Assembly (NCBI GenBank): GCA_964019695.1
Contig: OZ026527.1
Coordinates: forward strand, 73,557,471 to 73,621,470
Origin: Loripinus fragilis
Lineage: Eukaryota > Mollusca > Bivalvia > Lucinida > Lucinidae
Direction of reading: 5' to 3'
Length of the DNA: 64,000 nucleotides
How positions within the stretch are numbered: the first letter of the stretch is position 1; each line of letters begins with the position of its first letter. The position numbers and the translations under genes were made by a program. The notes beneath the pieces are model-generated. The model ran no database searches. It saw nothing but the letters and a program-made list of their open reading frames with translations, and was not told the origin of the DNA. Below, piece after piece: positions 36,346 through 49,189 of this stretch.

Positions 36346-38164
36346 GTTGCCTAGCAACAACATATTGAAGTTGAAAAGACAACAAGTTTTATATGCAATG
36401 AAGCATGCAGGTTCATTCTATATATGTATGATGTGTCTGTCAGAAGTGCCAAACCCAGTCAAAATATATTAACCACCTCTTGATTATTTTAGACTGACCC
36501 TCGTACTTTAATAATGTATTGACAGTTTTGTTAAAGTGTATTATTTTTGCATTATTTCAGTCATTTAGACCTAGTCTAACAGTCAAACATTGTTTTATAT
36601 AAGATATTGTATTAAACATGCCAAATAAGAACATTTAATATCATTGATACATATATTACATCTTATTAATTCTGTACAGATTTCAAATAACCGAAAAGAT
36701 TATAACTAGCAATGCAAAAAATAAATCAAATAAACCAAAACATTTGACATTGGTACTTATAGCAATAACAGGTCATGAAGGCTCAGTCGCTTATGTGCAA
36801 ATTTGTTGACTGCCCAGAGCCTTTGCTACTCGCATACACAAAGTGTGGATGGAGAGAAAGGCTCAGACCAGACTTTAGAAGCTAGCCCACTGCGTGAGCA
36901 TGATCAATTAAAAGATTAAAAGACGCATTTGCTGATATGTACCAAACTCTCAATAGCTGGTCAAATCTTCATTTAAGCATTTATAAATTGAAATAAAAGA
37001 GCTCAACATATATTTTATCTAATGTCAATGAAATTTGGACTTTTGCTACTAGCTGTCAGATAAGACAACATTTAGTATACTATATGATACACAAATATAA
37101 TACAAATGACAATAGAGACAGTCAGAGATTTATATTGGTTTCAATGTGACAGAAATATGATTTCTTTTGGAAATTATTGAAAAAATGACACGTAGAAAAT
37201 TAGGTATACACTAACCTTTCCCATACTTTCTTAACATTGCACCTAAATATACAAATAGCACTAGCCTTTATTGTGTTGCTGACTATGTTAACAGTTAACT
37301 GGGTACGCAAAATAGTTGACCGATTTTAAATAACTGTATGGCTTAATTTTATTTCTCTTCTGAAAATATTACAAAAGTTAAAATTCACCATAACTTAGCA
37401 CCTTGGGCTCAATTTTATATAGAGGATCTTACACAAGTGGTCATTTCATATGAAATATATTAAATGAGCCTTTGGCGAGTTTAATTAATTTAAAATGAAA
37501 TGACCACGAGTGTAAGATTCTGATAAACATAATATGAACTTTCAAATGCAATTTTTATCGCCTTCAAAGTTTGTTAATTTAATGAAAATTTGCATTGTTG
37601 TGACAGACTTTGTTATGACTTTACTTGATCCCGCCAAAAGTGTCATGTAACATGTGGTCATAACATAATTTATGACATGACGTTATTCACTGAATAACAG
37701 TAACGTCATATGATAAACTGTCTAAGACAACAGTTTGAAAAACATTGGACCTCATGACATATTTTATATGGCTATATATGTTACTTTAGCAAATTTTGAT
37801 AGAACATAAGAATGTACCTTTATTCAGCTGTTACTTATAAGGTATAATTTTCTTTCAAACTATAATGGGGCAAATCAACTGCACTATTTTGTTGCTCAGT
37901 ATTTTTTCTATGCTGTTCGTTTGAAGTTTTTATTGCTATACATTTTCGGTTATCTACTGCTGTGGTCAGAGGAGATATTAGTGATAGTGTTTATTTTCTT
38001 ATTAAAAGTAAATCTTATCTTGTTTTACAAACAATGTAATATTTATACTGCAAAACTCATCACTAGAATCATAATTCTACAATGAAATAATTGTAAAAAA
38101 GCAGAACCTAGTGGGAGTGTTTTTCAATACCGTTTTAAACTAATACAATATAATTAAATCTCCC
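36346..38164. other. Inner left arm, no gene recognised
   Basis: Well conserved with 38,690-40,470. A frame of about 60 codons in the right arm (39,835-40,020, minus) reads TQSVDGEKGSDQTLEASPLR; its left-arm equivalent (about 36,800-37,000) has a stop. I cannot place it in a family. Confidence 0.5.
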
Positions 38165-38680
38165 AAGCTTTTGAGCAATCCATAGCATGCTTATCAGTCT
38201 TTCTAGAGTCACTCCCTGGTTTGATACCGTTTGCAATTTTGTGACACGCTGGGTGAACTTTAGAGAAAACCATTTGCATAAACATAAACTGCAATTATCT
38301 GACTACAATATTTAGAAGTATTTTGACCAAAATATAATGTATTTCTATTATTATTTACATTTTTTTTCATTTTGACTTTGAAAAGTTCAAGACCAAAAAT
38401 TGTAAATATATATTTTTCTACCAGAAATGTGTACATTTTGGGCGAAAATACTTCTAAATATTGCAGTCAGATAATTGTAGTTCATATTCATGCAACTGTA
38501 GCTGTACGTTGGGGTGTAAAGTGATCTATGTGAGATGTATAAAGTATTCATACAACAACGTGGCCAAAGGTATTTGTCTCCTTCATAAAAGGCATTTTTT
38601 GTTTATACAGGAAAAAATCATGCAAGTAAGAGCTTTTGAAAGATATATCCCCGTAAGTGCTTCTTGGGAGATTTTATAAT
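38165..38680. other. Palindrome centre with asymmetric blocks
   Basis: Outward arms lose similarity at 38,165 (left, after TCTCCCAAG) and 38,678 (right), giving unmatched blocks of about 120 bp (left) and 195 bp (right). Matching then resumes at 38,283-38,324 with 38,444-38,483 (TATTTAGAAGTATTTT facing AAAATACTTCTAAATA), and weakly to the very centre, TTGAA-AAG-TTCAA, at 38,378-38,390. Confidence 0.85.
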
Positions 38681-40474
38681 ATTGTATTAGTTTAAAACGG
38701 TATCGAAAAACACACCCACTAGGTTCTACTTTTTTACAATTATTTCATTGTAGAATTATGATTCTAGTGATGAGTTTTGCAGTATAAATATAACATTGTT
38801 TGTAAAACAAGATAAGATTTACTTTTAATAAGAAAATAAACACTATCACTAATATCTCCTCTGACCACAGCAGTAGATAACCGAAAATGTACAGCAATAA
38901 AAACTTCAAACGAACAGCATAGAAAAAATACTGAGCAACAAAATAGTGCAGTTGATTTGCCCCATTATAGTTTGAAAGAAAATTATACCTTATAAGTAAC
39001 AGCTGAATAAAGGTACATTCTTATGTTCTATCAAAATTTGCTAAAGTAACATATATAGCCATATAAAATATGTCATGAGGTCCAATGTTTTCCAAACTGT
39101 TGTCTTAGACAGTTTATCATATGACGTTACTGTTATTCAGTGAATAACGTCATGTCATAAATTATGTTATGACCACACGTTACGTGACACTTTTGGCGGG
39201 ATCAAGTAAAGTCATAACAAAGTCCGTTACAACAATGCAAATTTTCATTAAATAAACAAACTTTGAAGGCGATAAAAATTGCATTTGAAAGTTCATATTA
39301 TGTTTATCAGAATCTTACACTCGTGGTCATTTCATTTTAAATTAATTAAACTCGCCAAAGGCTCATCTAATATATTTCATATGAAATGATCACTTGTGTA
39401 AGATCCTCTATATAAAATTGAGCCCAAGGTGCTAAGTTATGGTGAATTTTAACTTTTGTAATATTTTTCAGAAGAGAAATAAAATTAAGCCATACAGTTA
39501 TTTAAAATCGGTCAACTATTTTGCGTACCCAGTTAACTTTTAACATAGTCAGCAACACAATAAAGGCTAGTGCTATTTGTATATTTAGGTGCAATGTTAA
39601 GAAAGTATGGGAAAGTTTAGTGTATACCTAATTTTCTACGTGTCATTTTTTCAATAATTTCCAAAAGAAATCATATTTCTGTCACATTGAAACCAAAATA
39701 AATCTATGACTGTCTCTATTGTCATTTGTATTATATGTGTGTATCATATAGTATACTAAATGTTGTCTTATCTGACAGCTAGTAGCAAAAGTCCAAATTT
39801 CATTGACATTAGATAAAATATATAATGAGCTCTTTTATTTTAATTTATAAATGCTTAAATGAAGATTTGACCAGCTATTGAGAGTTTGGTGCATATCAGC
39901 AAATGTGTCTTTTAATTGATCATGCTCACGCAGTGGGCTAGCTTCTAAAGTCTGGTCTGAGCCTTTCTCTCCATCCACACTTTGTGTATGCGAGTAGCAA
40001 AGGCTCTGGGCAGTCAACAAATTTGCACATAAGCGACTGAGCCTTCATGACCTGTTATTGCTATAAGTACCAATGTCAAATGTTTTGGTTTATTTGATTT
40101 ATTTTTTGCATTGCTAGTTATAATCTTTTCGGTTATTTGAAATCTGTACAGAATTAATAAGATGTAATATATGTATCAATGATATTAAATGTTCTTATTT
40201 GGCATGTTTAATACAATATTTTATATAAAACAATGTTTCACTGTTAGACTAGGTCTAAATGACTGAAATAATGCAGAAATAATACACTTTAACAAAACTG
40301 CCAATACATTATTAAAGTATGAGGGTCAGTCTAAAATAATCAAGAGGTGGTTAATATATTTTGACTGGGTTTGGCACTTCTGACAGACACATAATACATA
40401 TATAGAATGAACCTAAATGCTTCATTGCATATAAAACTTGTCTTTTCAACTTCAATATGTTGTTGCTAGGCAAC

Positions 40475-40675
40475 CGAATTGTTCTATGTTTTGTTGTACG
40501 TTATTTTATGTCCACTCTAGTATTGCAATCATCTTGGTGGGGAAGAGAGAGCTGGTTGTTTTGCTTAATTTGTCTACCTGGTGTTTCGTGATGGTTGAGT
40601 GGCTATTCCTCGCAGTGGCATGGGGTTGTCTGCGGTAAGTGATTGTGGTATTTCCTTATCATACTCACTTACTAT
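40475..40675 (-). repeat. Dispersed repeat family B (mirror copy)
   Basis: Mirror of 36,165-36,345; ends with GATTGTGGTATTTCC. Confidence 0.7.
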
Positions 40676-41224
40676 TTTAAATACTCACCAATGAATAAAC
40701 GCCTAAGATTTAGGCACCAGAGGCTAGATACTTACAGGAGAACATGTGAAATATATTCATTTTTTCCAGAAATGTCATCTCTTACATCAAGTTAATGTTC
40801 TTGTCCATTTATTATGCCATGCAACATATGTTATGGCCTTAAACAAGTTTCTTCGATGGTGTTCTTAAACCTGCAAAATCTATAGAATTCTTTATTATAT
40901 GAGCAAGACAATCCCAAATATGTAAGATACCCAGCAGCAGGAATGTGTTATATAAATTATTTACATAATACCTACCAGATTTGGCTCCTTAAAACTGGAT
41001 GTATGGGTTGTTTAATTGCCCATATAATACAATACATTTAAAGTAGAAATGCAAAAGGGTAATCTAATTAAAGTAATACTCATAACACAGTAGGTAGCTG
41101 TAATTTTGCTCCAAAGGCTTTTATATTTAGCTAAAGTAGCCAGCATACAGACTATATGAGTAATTTAAATAATCAGACAGTTTAAAGCCTTCTTTCTGTA
41201 GCTTAAATTTTTTAAGTTTCTTTT

Positions 41225-41400
41225 TTCTTAATTTAATAGACCTATGATAACATATGTAACAGGCTCTCAAAGACTAATACCCAGGCGTACAGAAATACCC
41301 AGGCGTACAGAAAGCAAAAATCTCTTAAAAGACACAGCCTGAAATTCCCTTTAAGATAGGATAAGTTTGCGAAATTCCCTAGTGGGGAGCAAAAACTCTA
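41225..41400 (-). repeat. Family A unit (mirror copy)
   Basis: Mirror of 35,335-35,520, with GATAACATATGTAAC near 41,246-41,260 and GATAAGTTTGCGAAATTCCC. Confidence 0.75.
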
Positions 41401-42034
41401 GCAGCCATCAGTCTTAAGGTGGGCCCCGAGAAATTTAAACTTTTGAAAATATTTATGCTGGAAAATGGAGGTTGGGTCTTGACCCCAACACCTTAAGATC
41501 TGGGCAAATGATACAAACAGGGAAATAAACATGCATCAATGCAGAATAAAATTCGTTGTGAAAAGAATCGAATCATACTAGTATTGTCTTGATATAAATG
41601 ATCACGAATCAATGTATTGTTCGTTCTGTTGATAGCGCAAATACCAACAGTTGGACAGTTAAGCTGCATATTGATGATTATTATGGGATATTTTATTATT
41701 AATTCTCAATTAGGCGATTCTAATGAACAACATAAGCATAAGTTTTACGAGAACAGACCTATTATGTGTTTTGGTTATCTTAAATACACACACCTTTTCT
41801 GGTCTACTGATAAGCTGGGTATTTATCATGTTTATGTTAAATATACGGTATTTTGCATGAAAATTATAGTTATCGAGAAATGATTTATTATCAAAGTCAC
41901 ATAAAACATTGACTTAACCATCATGTGTTTAAAATACATGATATTGTGTTAAAGAAATAATTTGTGTTGGTTTAATACGACTTTACCAATACAAACTATA
42001 TAGACTTTGAGCTAAAAAAGGTCCTGCTCCCCCC

Positions 42035-42200
42035 CCCCTAGGGAATTTTGCAGACATATCCTATCTTGAAGAAAATTTCAAGCCGCATCTTTTAAGAGAT
42101 GTTTGCACTCTGTGCTCCAGGGCGTTAGTCTCTGACAGCCTGTTACATATGTTACTGTAACAAACTAAGGAAAAAATCAAAATGAAAGTTTGAGCTACAG
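42035..42200 (+). repeat. Family A unit (mirror copy)
   Basis: GGGAATTTTGCAGACATATC, AAGAGATGTTTGCACTCTG, GGCGTTAGTCTCTGACAG and GTTACATATGTTAC (42,142-42,155). A second motif near 42,677-42,690 is followed by ATGGCATAATGAATGAGC. Confidence 0.8.
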
Positions 42201-43134
42201 AAAGAAGACATTAAACCATCTAATTATTCAAATTTCTTATGTAGTTTGCAAGCTGGATGCCTAAGCTACATAAAAGCAGCATTTTAAACAAAATAACAGC
42301 CTTCAATGGTGTTTTATGCGTAACATAGATTAAATTTCCCTTTGAAAGTTGAAATCATGACTAACATAATTCATTTTACAGACGATTTGTGCATTTTTAC
42401 AAGTGTTTTTAATCTTAGTTTAATAAAGTACTTATTTGACTAATAGAAAAAAACAAAGTTTGATTTTCTATCTCAAATACATTGTTTTATATGAGCTATT
42501 AAACAACCCTACCTCCAATTTTAAGTATCCAATTTTGGTATCTATTATTGAAGAAAAATATATGAAAATATTTGACGCTCGTGGATATCTTACATTTTTG
42601 GCACTTTCTTGCTAATGCAATAAAGAATCATACATTTGCAAGTTTGACATCAGGATCAGAGCACATATTAAAGTATTTAACGTATGTTACATGGCATAAT
42701 GAATGAGCTAGGAAATTTTCTTGGAAGTAAGGGATGATATTTCAGAAAAATACCGTATTTCACATGTTTTCCTATTAATCTCTAGCCTCTGGTGCCTTAG
42801 TCTTAGTAATTACAGTCATTGCTGATAACAAGCCCTTGGAATTGTGTTACCTATGTTATATATAACCTTTTTAATGACATATTTCCTAATGCCTATAATA
42901 TCAAAATATATAGACATATAGATAGAAAATAATAGTTCTCATTTAAATGACACAATTTAATAAATATTCCTATTAAATAAAATTATTCAAAAACAATCTT
43001 TATTCAAGTCACCCTCACAATGTCTATCATTGTGGCTGCTTCTATTGCAAAATAATCACCCATTTCATCACAACCAGTAGAATCATGGCATTGTATTATG
43101 ACTGCAAACTGAGCACAACCCTGTTCCTCTCCAC

Positions 43135-43300
43135 CCCTTTGGGAATTGTGCAGACATATCCTACCTTAAAGAACAATTCAAGCTGCATCAAATTAGAGAT
43201 GTTTGCACTCTATTAACTTGGGGGTTAGCCTGTAATGGTGTGATACGTATGTTACCATATCAATTTAAAAATAAATGAATTGAAAGTCTGAGAAACAGAA
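43135..43300 (+). repeat. Family A unit (mirror copy)
   Basis: GGGAATTGTGCAGACATATC, GATGTTTGCACTCTATT and GATACGTATGTTAC (43,242-43,255). Mirror of 25,500-25,635. Confidence 0.75.
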
Positions 43301-43574
43301 AGAAGACATAAAACTATCTATTTATTTGAATTATTCATGTAGTTTGCATGCTGAATACCTTTGATACTTAAGAAAAGATTTTTTAACAAATATACAGCTT
43401 CCTATGGTGTAATATGTGTTACATTAATTAAGATTACTTCTTAAAATTGGTAATTGTGACAAACATTACTTATAAGCATTTCGTGTGATCCTCCTCTTTA
43501 GCCATCAAAAGACTTAATTTTCTTTGTATGTGTGGCCAGTGCTAGCGTCAAAAAACTTGACTCAGCCAAACTTG

Positions 43575-44165
43575 AATCCTTTTAGCATTCTTCAAAAGCA
43601 GAAACAGCATGTCAGTGTCATGGGATCAAACACCTGATTAAATATGGGTTTAATGCCATTTCACATATATGCATACAATGGAGTATGACTCTGGTATATA
43701 TCTCTTCCTGTGAAGTGGCAAGAGCAATCTAACTGCAGCTGCCTCTGCATCCGTGCTAGTCAAATGATAACTTTGCTCTGATTTTGCAAAAATCTATGTC
43801 TCTACCGTGTACCTCTAAGAATACTTTAAGATTTCTGACATTGGTTGAACAGAAATTTGATAGGCTGCTTTTTTGCATCATTTGCCATGGAACCTATCCA
43901 GTCTTTTGGTGCTCAAGTCCTCAGGTCTTAGATCAAAAGTAATTTGCTGCGCCCAAAGAAATTTATAAGTTTTCTTTAGTTACAATGTTGACCCTTGATG
44001 GTTTTGGCAGACCGTCTGAAACAATTTCTGTTACACATTGAAAGTTATCTGGTATAAGAGAAAGAATATGAAGTTGGACATTGCCATCAATTATGTTTGC
44101 AGTTGGTTGTTTTTTGATGTCAGTACATTGAAGCATGTCTTAAAATAATGTAAAACCTATGATTT
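43575..44165 (-). pseudogene. Decayed coding relic, longer copy (uncertain)
   Basis: Mirror of 8,370-8,790 but with about 195 extra bases. In the extra part the minus strand reads TDAEAAAVRLLLPLHRK followed by YTRVIL, resembling an HEEADTRLLLHA-type motif that sits after the segment seen in the left arm. This suggests the left arm lost the piece, rather than the right gaining it. Stops and frameshifts remain throughout. The family is a repeated, probably transposon-linked, protein of marine invertebrates; identification is tentative. Confidence 0.35.
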
Positions 44166-45759
44166 CTCAGTTTTTGCAGCCATATCATTAGCTGTTGCAT
44201 TCAAAAGAAGGAAAGTGGACTATAGGTAGAATGGGATAACCAGTAGTTCTATATTATGCTCTTAAGGAAGATTTATACAGAGTAAACAAGTTGATAAGGT
44301 GCCTCATTTCATAATCCATTGAAAACACTGAAATTGAAAACACTTGCCTCTGACTGTGTAATCAAAAAGGATGTCACGACAGTGCCCTTGCTCATTTATT
44401 ATGGCGAGTTATATATGTTACATCCTTTAATAAGCGCTCTTATCTTAGAAACTTAGTGAATCATTGAATTGAAAGGGTCTAATTTGCGCTCTGTTCATCC
44501 TGCATTTCATTGCTTTACCTGCTGTGATACATCTAGTTCGTTTATCTGAAGGGAAAGAGTTACCTCGGTTTCAGCACTTAAGAAGTACTAAGACTTCAAA
44601 TAAGTTTTTGAATGCTTGGGGAAAGATAATAAGTGCAGAGACATTATTAGATGAAAATATGTGGGTTGCATGTTTGGAAAGGCTACATTTATAAAAGTTA
44701 ACCAGCTAAGATATGATTCTTTATCACAGAAATACCAAGGTACATCAGTCCAGGTTCTCATTGCTCTTAATGGCACAGTTTTCTCCTCGTAAAGCTTTAG
44801 TCTTTCTCCTACTTGTAAAGTATCACTTGAAATACATACTCAAAGAGCCCACTATTAGGAATTCATATCAGTTCCAAATGTTCCAAGCCATAAATGGCAA
44901 AATTGGAAAGTTGATAATGGCTCATCAATTTCGAGTGGACTGGTGGTAAAATTGAATAACAGTAAATGATTGAAATATTGTGTGATGATTCTACTAGTTG
45001 CAAGGAGGCGTGTGATAATAATGATTACCACAGAAGCAGACAACGACAAACGTTTAACATGAGTGTTAAATCGATGAGAAATAGTTTGGACCATTTCATT
45101 TATTGTATTTTCTTGTAAAAATGTAAAACTATCTTTTCTATTTGTGGCTCTATATTTAGCATTATATGCACAGTATTAGGAAATGTGTCCAAAAGGTCAT
45201 TGATAACATCTGTAACACCAGTCCATGGGCTTGATAATCAGAAAAGAATATAATTTCTAGTATTTTGGCACCAAAGACTTATAAGTACACATTAATTGTC
45301 CTGATCTTTAACTTAATGACATCTTGTAGATATATGAGCAAGACAGACTAAGAAAATGAAAAATATCCACACGCTGTAATCGCTTTCATGTGTTTTACTT
45401 AAACGGTAATAACAAAATTCGCTTCTCTGTAAAACTGGGAGAAGGGCTGTGTATTAGCTCCTATAAGACAATATATTTAAGATAGAAAAGCAAACTTGGT
45501 TTTTCCTATTCATCAATTGAGTATATGTTTGTAAAATCTAATAAAACAGTTTGAAACCAAGTCAAAGTAGTTGTTTAACTACATGACGATAGCCACAATT
45601 ATAGCTTTTAAATTATAATTAGGTTCATGTAACGCACATAACAACACAGTTAGCCATATTAATGTTAAGCAGCTTCCATATGTAGTTAAGACATCCAGTA
45701 TAAAGACTATAAGAATGTCAATTTATTAGATAATTTTAATGTCTTCTTTTGGTAGCTCA

Positions 45760-46995
45760 AACATTCAAATTTCTTATTCACAAATTGATATAGTAACATA
45801 TGTAACAAGCTGTTACAGGCTAACGCCCCGACTTACAAAGTGCAAACATTTCTTATTTAATGCACCTTGAATGGTTACATAAGATGTAATTTGTCTGCAG
45901 AATTCCAAAGGGGATTAGGATGGAGCAGGCCCTTACTCAGCTTGATGTCAAAATACTGTTTGATGATTTTACTCATCACGCTAACATTTGTAACGCTCTC
46001 TGATCTTTAAAACTTGATGACAACTAGCAGATCTATAAGTCTTTATCATAGGCGCCAGTTTAAAATCCCTAAACAATGTTAGCTGTCCAACAGCTGCGAG
46101 TTTTTTTCACAATTTTAGCTCAAACTTTCAAACTACATTTCCTTTATTTGATATAGTAACGCATGTAACACGCTGTTTCAGACTAACGCCCAAACATAGA
46201 GAGTGCAAACATCCCTTATTCGATGCAGCTCGAGTTGTACCATAAGAAGGAATATGTCTGCAAAATTCCCTCGAGGAGATTAAAACATTTTAGGCATATC
46301 TTACGTAAAGAGAATGAGCTTGCCAATTTAATACATCATGTAACATATGTTACAGGCTCTGATACTAAAAAAAATCGCAACAAACTTGCAGATTTATGAG
46401 TCTTTTCATATAAGCAAATAAATCCCAAACAATGAAACACATTCATCAACTGCAAATATTTTTTAACTATTTTTACTTTAGTTTTAATACCAAACATCTC
46501 ACCTTAAGACTGGGTAGGGGTAGGGTTGTTTAATTGCTTATTTCAGCAAAAAATATTTAAGCTAGGGAAACAAACTTTAATTTTTCTGTTAGCCAATTGC
46601 ATAAACTAGTCAGAGAGGGTTAAAAACATTTTGCAAAATACACAGAGAGATTGTAAATGTTAATGATGTTAGCCACACTTGCAAATTTTAATGGGTTATC
46701 TGATTTATGTAACGCATATGACACCTTAGGAAGCCGCAATTTTGTTCAAATGGCTGTCATACGTAGTTAAGATATTCAGTATGCAGACTATAGTAATGAT
46801 TTTAAAAAATAAATATTTAAATGTCTTTAATTTGTAGCCCAAACTTTCTATTTACTTTTCTTAGTTTGATTAAGTAACGTATGTTACGGGCTCTTACAGA
46901 CTAATGCCCCGGAGCACAGAGTGCAAACATCTCTTAAAAGACTCGGCTTTCAATTCTCTACAAGATAGGACATGTCTGCAAAATTCCCTAGGGGG
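45760..46995 (-). repeat. Family A, three reverse units (mirror copies)
   Basis: Mirrors 4,867-6,130. Motifs GTAACATATGTAAC (45,793-45,806), GTAACGCATGTAAC (46,156-46,169), GTAACATATGTTAC (46,340-46,353) and GTAACGTATGTTAC (46,874-46,887), three of them followed by GCAAACAT and by TGTCTGCA(G/A)AATTCC. Confidence 0.8.
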
Positions 46996-47519
46996 GGGGG
47001 GGTGCAAACCCATTCTCAGCCATCCGTCTAATAGCTTAAATGAACAATTTCTATTTATGGTCGCCATATTGATGACGTCATAACTAGCCTCAGACGCGGA
47101 TTTAAAATGGGTGACCACCTTCAAATTAAAGGCGACCCCATTGAAGATTTTGATATAGGTCACCATAAATCGGCACACAATTTGCACGGGACCTATTTTT
47201 TGTCCCTAAGGGTCCTGACTATAACTTAGAAGTCAAAAGCTGGTTTCTGTTGTTGAAGTCATCAACTTATGAACATACTCTTGCAAAACGAATATGTTGT
47301 AAAATGATTACACCATAGGAAGAGAAGCGATGAACATCTCTATAAAAAAAAATACAAAATTAAAATCGCCCCCTTTACAGGTTTTGGTATTAACGTTTAA
47401 AATGACGCGTATAACAGTTTCGCGTAGGCGGAGCAGAACCCATTGTTCCCTTAGCCAAACTTTCTTCGGCTTGTCCGGGTCAAGTCGGATTGATAATCTG
47501 GCTTTAAAGATTGGGAAAT

Positions 47520-48215
47520 ACCACAATCATACACTGCAGACCACTGAACCCACAGCATCATGAGGAAGAGCCACAGAACATTCACAGTAACAAGACATCC
47601 ACAAGACAAATCAAAGAAAAGCAAACAGCTCTCTCTTCTTCTTCAAAATGATTGCAAAATTAGAAAGGACGCCAAGTAGTACACAACAAAAATTAACGTA
47701 AAGCTTTAATCGTCTGGTTAGTCCCGGCCTGGTGCTTATCTGTAGCAGGGCCCACCATGACTCAACTTGGTTTTCTGTAACTCTGACTATCTGTGAGTCG
47801 TGAGGCCTTTTTTGTTTCATCATAGTATGTTAATTTGATTTGATTGCTTCTCCATGATGATACAAAAAATTGCAATAGTTAGGAATCTTCCATGCCAGCT
47901 TAACATGTTTTGTGCTTTGGTACCAGTAAAATGCCTTTAAGCCCCCGGTGGCTTAGGCTGCTGTCCGTTCTAAGACGGCGGTTCTGTTGTTGCTGATCTA
48001 TTGTAATAATGTACTTCCCATTGTTTGTGGTGGTTATGTCTTTGTTTCTGTGTCCATTATAGTTTTGCAATCATCAGAGCTTGTTGCTTTGCTTTTATTG
48101 TCTTGCAGATGTCTTGCTAATGTAAATGTTCTGTGGCTCTCCCTCATGGTGCCGTGGGATGGTATTCAGTGTCTGATGGTGGTATTTCCTGATTATACTC
48201 GCTTGCTTTTTGCAA
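47520..48215. repeat. Dispersed repeat family B, facing pair (mirror)
   Basis: Mirror of 3,655-4,345: one copy at 47,520-47,720 (GGAAATACCACAATC at its left end) and one at about 47,985-48,215 (ending GGTGGTATTTCCTGATT). Confidence 0.7.
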
Positions 48216-48756
48216 TAGAACGGGAGTAGGCTAGTGCCTTCGAATCAGACTCTAATCCATTTGTAAATCTCCAGGGACGGGGGAAGCCCGTACTCCCATC
48301 CTTGCAGGGTTTAAGAATTAACATATCGAACTTGTCGCATTTTCAATTTAAAAATAAATAGATAAATAAAAATGAAATTTTAGCAACCCCCAAACTATCC
48401 CCATTATGTATTTTGTACATTGAACTTAAGACAAGACCCAAAATTTCATAGAAATGACCCCCCAAAACGGGACAATTTTTGTTTTTCCCCCTCCCTAAAA
48501 TATAGACAAAAATTTTCATACCCCGCCATATCATTTTTCTGATCCCCCCTCACCATTAAAAATATATTTAAAATTTGAGCCCTCAAAAACGGTTCGAGCC
48601 TAAGTATACATGTAGTCTATATGGAAATATCAGAGTAAACCCCCCCCCCCCTGGGGTTCACACCTTACCAGGTCGCAAATATAGGGTTTCACGCAGCTGT
48701 TTCGCAACGTATTTGGCTACGATGTCATATAATGAACCCAGTCAACACGTAAAATC

Positions 48757-48826
48757 GGACCACTAATCGGCCCGCCAGCAAAACCCCATTCGATTGCGTT
48801 TCGCTTGCAAGCCCATAGTGGCTCGA
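48757..48826. repeat. Hairpin element (mirror copy)
   Basis: ATCGGACCACTAATCGGCCC to GCCCATAGTGGCTCGA, the mirror of 3,033-3,100, with a few changes (AAAACCCCATTCGATTGCGTT at the loop). Confidence 0.7.
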
Positions 48827-49189
48827 CATGGGATGCTGGCTGGGAAATACCACGCTAATCTATGGCGAGGGCCTGTTTTCATGGGACCTGAGTTTTTGTC
48901 TCACTGTTGAAAGCATTTGCTCATTTCTGCTTGGGCAAATCTTTGGTCAGCTGGTCGGGCATTCGAGGTCTGATTGGCTATTGATCTTGTGCTCATTTTA
49001 CCCGCCACACATGCATTTTGCAAGATGTTTTTGAAGTTGTGCGCGAATCTTGGCAGCCATTTTTGCGATATGGAATATGTGATGATTTTTGGGGAAACGT
49101 AAGTCTTTTATTAATATAATTTTATCTTATGATCATACATTCAGGTACTATTGTTCACAAGTTGTGACAGAAAATGACCAGACAGAAGC

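Noticed and set aside
39835..40020. 61-codon frame reading TQSVDGEKGSDQTLEASPLR as a possible exon
   Set aside because: The left-arm equivalent is interrupted by a stop and no family is recognised.
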